DNA from: Dechloromonas sp. Dech2017
Lineage (GTDB): Bacteria > Pseudomonadota > Gammaproteobacteria > Burkholderiales > Rhodocyclaceae
Assembly (NCBI GenBank): GCA_009469585.1
Contig: SSXW01000011.1
Span: 51,417 to 115,416 of the forward strand
Reading direction: 5' to 3'
DNA: 64,000 nt
Position 1 is the first letter of the stretch. Every line of letters starts with the position of its first letter. The translations under genes were made by a program, and so were the position numbers. This document shows positions 62,401 to 64,000 of this stretch, in pieces. The notes under the pieces are model-generated. The model did no database searches. It was given only the letters and a program-made list of their open reading frames with translations, and had not been told where the DNA came from.

Positions 62401-62603
62401 TTGTCGGCCACCAAGCCGTCCGGCTGGCTGCGCTCGAGCAGGTCCAGGCGCAACTGCCCTTCCGCCAAATGACCGCGGATGGTTGCCCAGGCCGAGGTGA
62501 ACAGGATGAACAGCGTGATCAGGGCGATGGCCACGGCAAGGACGTAGAAGTTGATGCGGGCCAACCGGGCACGCAAGGAAACCGACGGCAAAACCTTGCT
62601 CAC
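59458..62603 (-). CDS. BarA-like hybrid histidine kinase with an apparent frameshift before its last receiver
   Basis: Domains in order: TM1 (about 17-40), a periplasmic sensor, TM2 (about 158-178), HAMP, HisKA with H279 ([15 protein letters not shown]) and HATPase ([25 protein letters not shown]). Then come receiver 1 (LLVVDDSP...LVDLQMP), receiver 2 ([10 protein letters not shown]...VLMDCQMP) and an Hpt domain ([13 protein letters not shown]). The reading frame is good to VLAKLRPS near 59840. A third receiver ([16 protein letters not shown]...[13 protein letters not shown]...LAKPVDW) continues in another frame to a stop at 59458. The shift is one base, either a real mutation or a sequencing error. 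The GTG start overlaps the Hpt gene stop (GTGA). Confidence 0.85.
59815..59850 (-). other. Frameshift site in the hybrid kinase gene
   Basis: Upstream the kinase frame reads [12 protein letters not shown]; the receiver frame reads [14 protein letters not shown] over the same bases. Restoring continuity needs a -1 shift or one added base. The segment is G-rich with GGCGGTGGCGGG but holds no classic slippery heptamer. Confidence 0.75.
61324..61354 (+). repeat. Dispersed 31-bp motif, copy in hybrid kinase gene
   Basis: Core CTGACGGTCAAC, 3 nt, AAATCC, 5 nt, ATTTT. Confidence 0.5.
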
Positions 62604-63067
62604 GATGCCACCCGGCCGGCGGCCGCATTCTTCATCACGGCCAGATGGGCCGCCCCCCAGGCCCGGGCAAAGGCCGCCCGCAATGCGTCGCGCAAGGGCG
62701 CCAGACCGGGTGCCGAGTGACTGGCCGGATCCTGGCGCAGTGACTCTTCCAGGGCGCGCGACGCTGCAAACAAGGCGTTAGCCCCGACATTGGCCGCGGC
62801 GCTGCCGACGGCATGGACCAGGCGGCGCTCGGCGACATCGTCACCGATGCTGCCTGCCCATGCCGCAGGCCAATCGGCGAAATGCTCGACAAACATGCCG
62901 ACGGCCTGCCACCACAGCCCGGGCTGGTCGAGCATGCGCCCGACCGCCTCGGCCACGTCAAAGCCATCCAGAGAATCAGGAACCGGCATCGCACCATCGC
63001 CCAATCGCGTCGAAGGTTTCCATTTTCCCCCGGGAATAGGTAGCCATGTTGAATAATCGTAAGGCAT
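62600..63067 (-). CDS. Hpt (histidine phosphotransfer)-like protein
   Basis: Residues about 28-125 of this 155-residue protein fit an Hpt four-helix domain: [40 protein letters not shown] then [31 protein letters not shown]85 is the phosphoacceptor candidate, but the usual Lys-Gly after it (H-x-L-K-G) is V-G-S here. It overlaps the start of the hybrid kinase by GTGA and diverges from the OmpR-type regulator, so it likely belongs to the same relay. An ATG at 62989 is an alternative start that keeps the whole domain. Confidence 0.75.
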   Translation of the reverse strand: MPYDYSTWLPIPGGKWKPSTRLGDGAMPVPDSLDGFDVAEAVGRMLDQPGLWWQAVGMFVEHFADWPAAWAGSIGDDVAERRLVHAVGSAAANVGANALFAASRALEESLRQDPASHSAPGLAPLRDALRAAFARAWGAAHLAVMKNAAAGRVAS

Positions 63068-63126
63068 CGGGTTTTATTTACATTGCACTACAATGACCCA
63101 TTACCTGCACTGGCTCACCCACCACC

Positions 63127-63831
63127 ATGCGCCAAACCGCGCTCATCGTTGAAGACGACCCGGGAACCCGCCACGTCCTGGCCAGCACGCTGGCCGGCGC
63201 CGGCATCGATACCCTGCATGCCGAAAATGGCAAAAGCATGTGGCGCCTGCTCGACGAAAACCCGGACTTGATCATTCTCGATCTCAGCCTGCCCGATGTC
63301 GACGGCCTCGAACTGCTGCGCCAGTTGCGCCAGCAGTCGGAAATCCCGGTCCTCATCCACTCCACCCGCTCCGACGAGATCGAGCGCATCATCGGCATCG
63401 AAATCGGCGCCGACGACTTCCTCCCCAAGCCCTGCAACATGCGCGAACTGCTGGCTCGGACCCGCAGCCTGCTGCGCCGCTGCCAGCGCCAGACAGGTAC
63501 GCGCCCCGACATGCGCCGCCTGCATTTCGGCGAATGGACGCTGGATATCGCCGCGCGGGAGCTGACACACAGCAGCGGCCAGCCCACGCCGCTCGGGGTT
63601 TCCGCCTATGCCCTGCTGACCACTTTCCTCGACCACCCCTTCCAGCCGCTGTCCCGGGAGCAACTCTCGGCGGCGCTGAAACGCGAATACCTTCCCTACG
63701 ATCGCATCATCGACGTCCACGTCAGCCAGATCCGCCGCATTCTCGGCAAGCAGGCCGATGGCAGCGGCTTCATCAAGACCTTGCGCTCGCAGGGTTACGT
63801 CTTCACCGCCGACGTCACCACCAGCAATTAA
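63127..63831 (+). CDS. OmpR/PhoB-family response regulator
   Basis: The 234-residue protein has a receiver domain (ALIVEDDPGTR, phosphoacceptor D52 in LIILDLSLPDVDG, K101 in DDFLPKPCNM). A C-terminal winged-helix domain follows (LHFGEWTLDIAARELTHSSGQPTPLGVSAYALLTTFLDHPFQPLSREQL...DRIIDVHVSQIRRILGKQADGSGFIKTLRSQGYVF). It resembles TorR/ArcA-type regulators. It is divergent from the Hpt-hybrid kinase unit, 59 bp away, and is the likely relay output. A terminator follows. Confidence 0.94.
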   Translation: MRQTALIVEDDPGTRHVLASTLAGAGIDTLHAENGKSMWRLLDENPDLIILDLSLPDVDGLELLRQLRQQSEIPVLIHSTRSDEIERIIGIEIGADDFLPKPCNMRELLARTRSLLRRCQRQTGTRPDMRRLHFGEWTLDIAARELTHSSGQPTPLGVSAYALLTTFLDHPFQPLSREQLSAALKREYLPYDRIIDVHVSQIRRILGKQADGSGFIKTLRSQGYVFTADVTTSN

Positions 63832-63851
63832 CTGCCCTCCCAAAAACCAAA

Positions 63852-63873
63852 GGCCATGCCCTGCGGCATGGCC
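63852..63873. terminator. Hairpin GGCCATGCC-CTGC-GGCATGGCC
   Basis: A perfect 9-bp stem 20 bp after the regulator stop. On the minus strand it is followed by TTTGGTTTTT, so it may terminate leftward transcription from beyond the window. Confidence 0.55.
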
Positions 63874-63887
63874 TCAGACTGCTGACG

Positions 63888-63917
63888 AACCCCCGATTTT
63901 TCGGGGGTTTTGTTTTT
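63888..63917 (+). terminator. Rho-independent terminator of the response regulator gene
   Basis: AACCCCCGA, a short T loop, TCGGGGGTT, then TTGTTTTT. Classic GC stem plus T-run on the plus strand. Confidence 0.85.
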
Positions 63918-64000
63918 CTGGTTGGAAATTATGAAGATTTCCGAACTCAAGCCGAAACAAGGGTGATTCTGAAATTTCCGCGGCGAATTCCGCTCTGTCG

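Noticed and set aside
58092..62603. A genuine kinase-MFS fusion protein of about 1500 residues
   Set aside because: Between the Hpt domain and the MFS start the frame encodes nonsense, while the -1 frame encodes an intact receiver. The MFS gene has its own ATG and ribosome site. A frameshift explains the open frame better.
63931..63966. Short frame MKISELKPKQG at the right edge, preceded by GGAAAT/ATTTCC repeats
   Set aside because: It ends after 11 codons and neither other frame continues it convincingly; too little sequence remains to call a gene or a frameshift.

Overview
The window is a GC-rich, densely coded bacterial chromosome segment with short intergenic gaps and many ATGA/GTGA start-stop overlaps. 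The gene set (yhdP-nitrilase-tldD block, glnE, waaF, PedF-type cytochrome c, glcDEF with glycerate kinase, BarA-like hybrid kinase, several c-di-GMP proteins) points to a betaproteobacterium, probably Rhodocyclales (Dechloromonas/Azonexus-like). The order is an inference from gene content and style, not a measured placement. No rRNA, tRNA, CRISPR array, transposase or prophage gene was seen.

Layout. 0-10 kb: 3' end of a glutathione S-transferase, an HD-GYP protein, the leftward mnmA / Cys-His-Asp protein / Nudix group, rightward ilvE with a zinc-finger protein, then waaF, an NTF2-like protein, a YheT hydrolase, phosphomannomutase and an EAL-like/HDOD protein. 10-16 kb: alaS with a small exported protein, then a glycerophosphodiesterase and a UgpB-like binding protein without a transporter. 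16-21 kb: a lipoprotein, a sensor kinase with a single-domain response regulator, and rhlE. 21-28 kb: PP2C phosphatase and the glycolate block glcF-glcE-glcD-glycerate kinase-hyi. 28-35 kb: cobalamin adenosyltransferase, a dienoyl-CoA isomerase-like crotonase, two c-type cytochromes, a thioesterase, DAHP synthase and a secreted PilJ-N protein. 33.5-43 kb: tldD-nitrilase-yhdP facing away from glnE. 43-49.6 kb: mscL, a methionine-type aminotransferase opposite mtnA / FucA-like aldolase / CDF transporter, and two tandem GlxR-type reductases. 49.6-58 kb: a PAS-GGDEF-EAL protein, DUF2892 protein, RND pump and adaptor, LysR regulator and divergent fpr. 58-64 kb: MFS transporter, hybrid histidine kinase with an apparent frameshift, Hpt protein and divergent OmpR-type regulator.

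Metabolic links. The glycolate oxidase subunits, hydroxypyruvate isomerase, glycerate 2-kinase and the distant GlxR pair cover the glycolate-glyoxylate-glycerate route except for glyoxylate carboligase. MtnA next to a FucA-like aldolase suggests a methylthioribose or deoxyribose salvage shunt. Signalling is unusually prominent.

The most striking observation is a dispersed, strictly spaced 31-bp motif. It has a core GCTGCGGTC(G/A)AC, then 3 nt, a six-base A/T tract, 5 nt, and a five-base A/T tract. I find about 20 good copies, in both orientations, 18 of them inside coding sequences and roughly one per 3 kb. Its architecture closely parallels the Pasteurellaceae DNA uptake signal sequence, so it is a candidate uptake signal sequence (or another genome-wide protein-binding mark) of this lineage.
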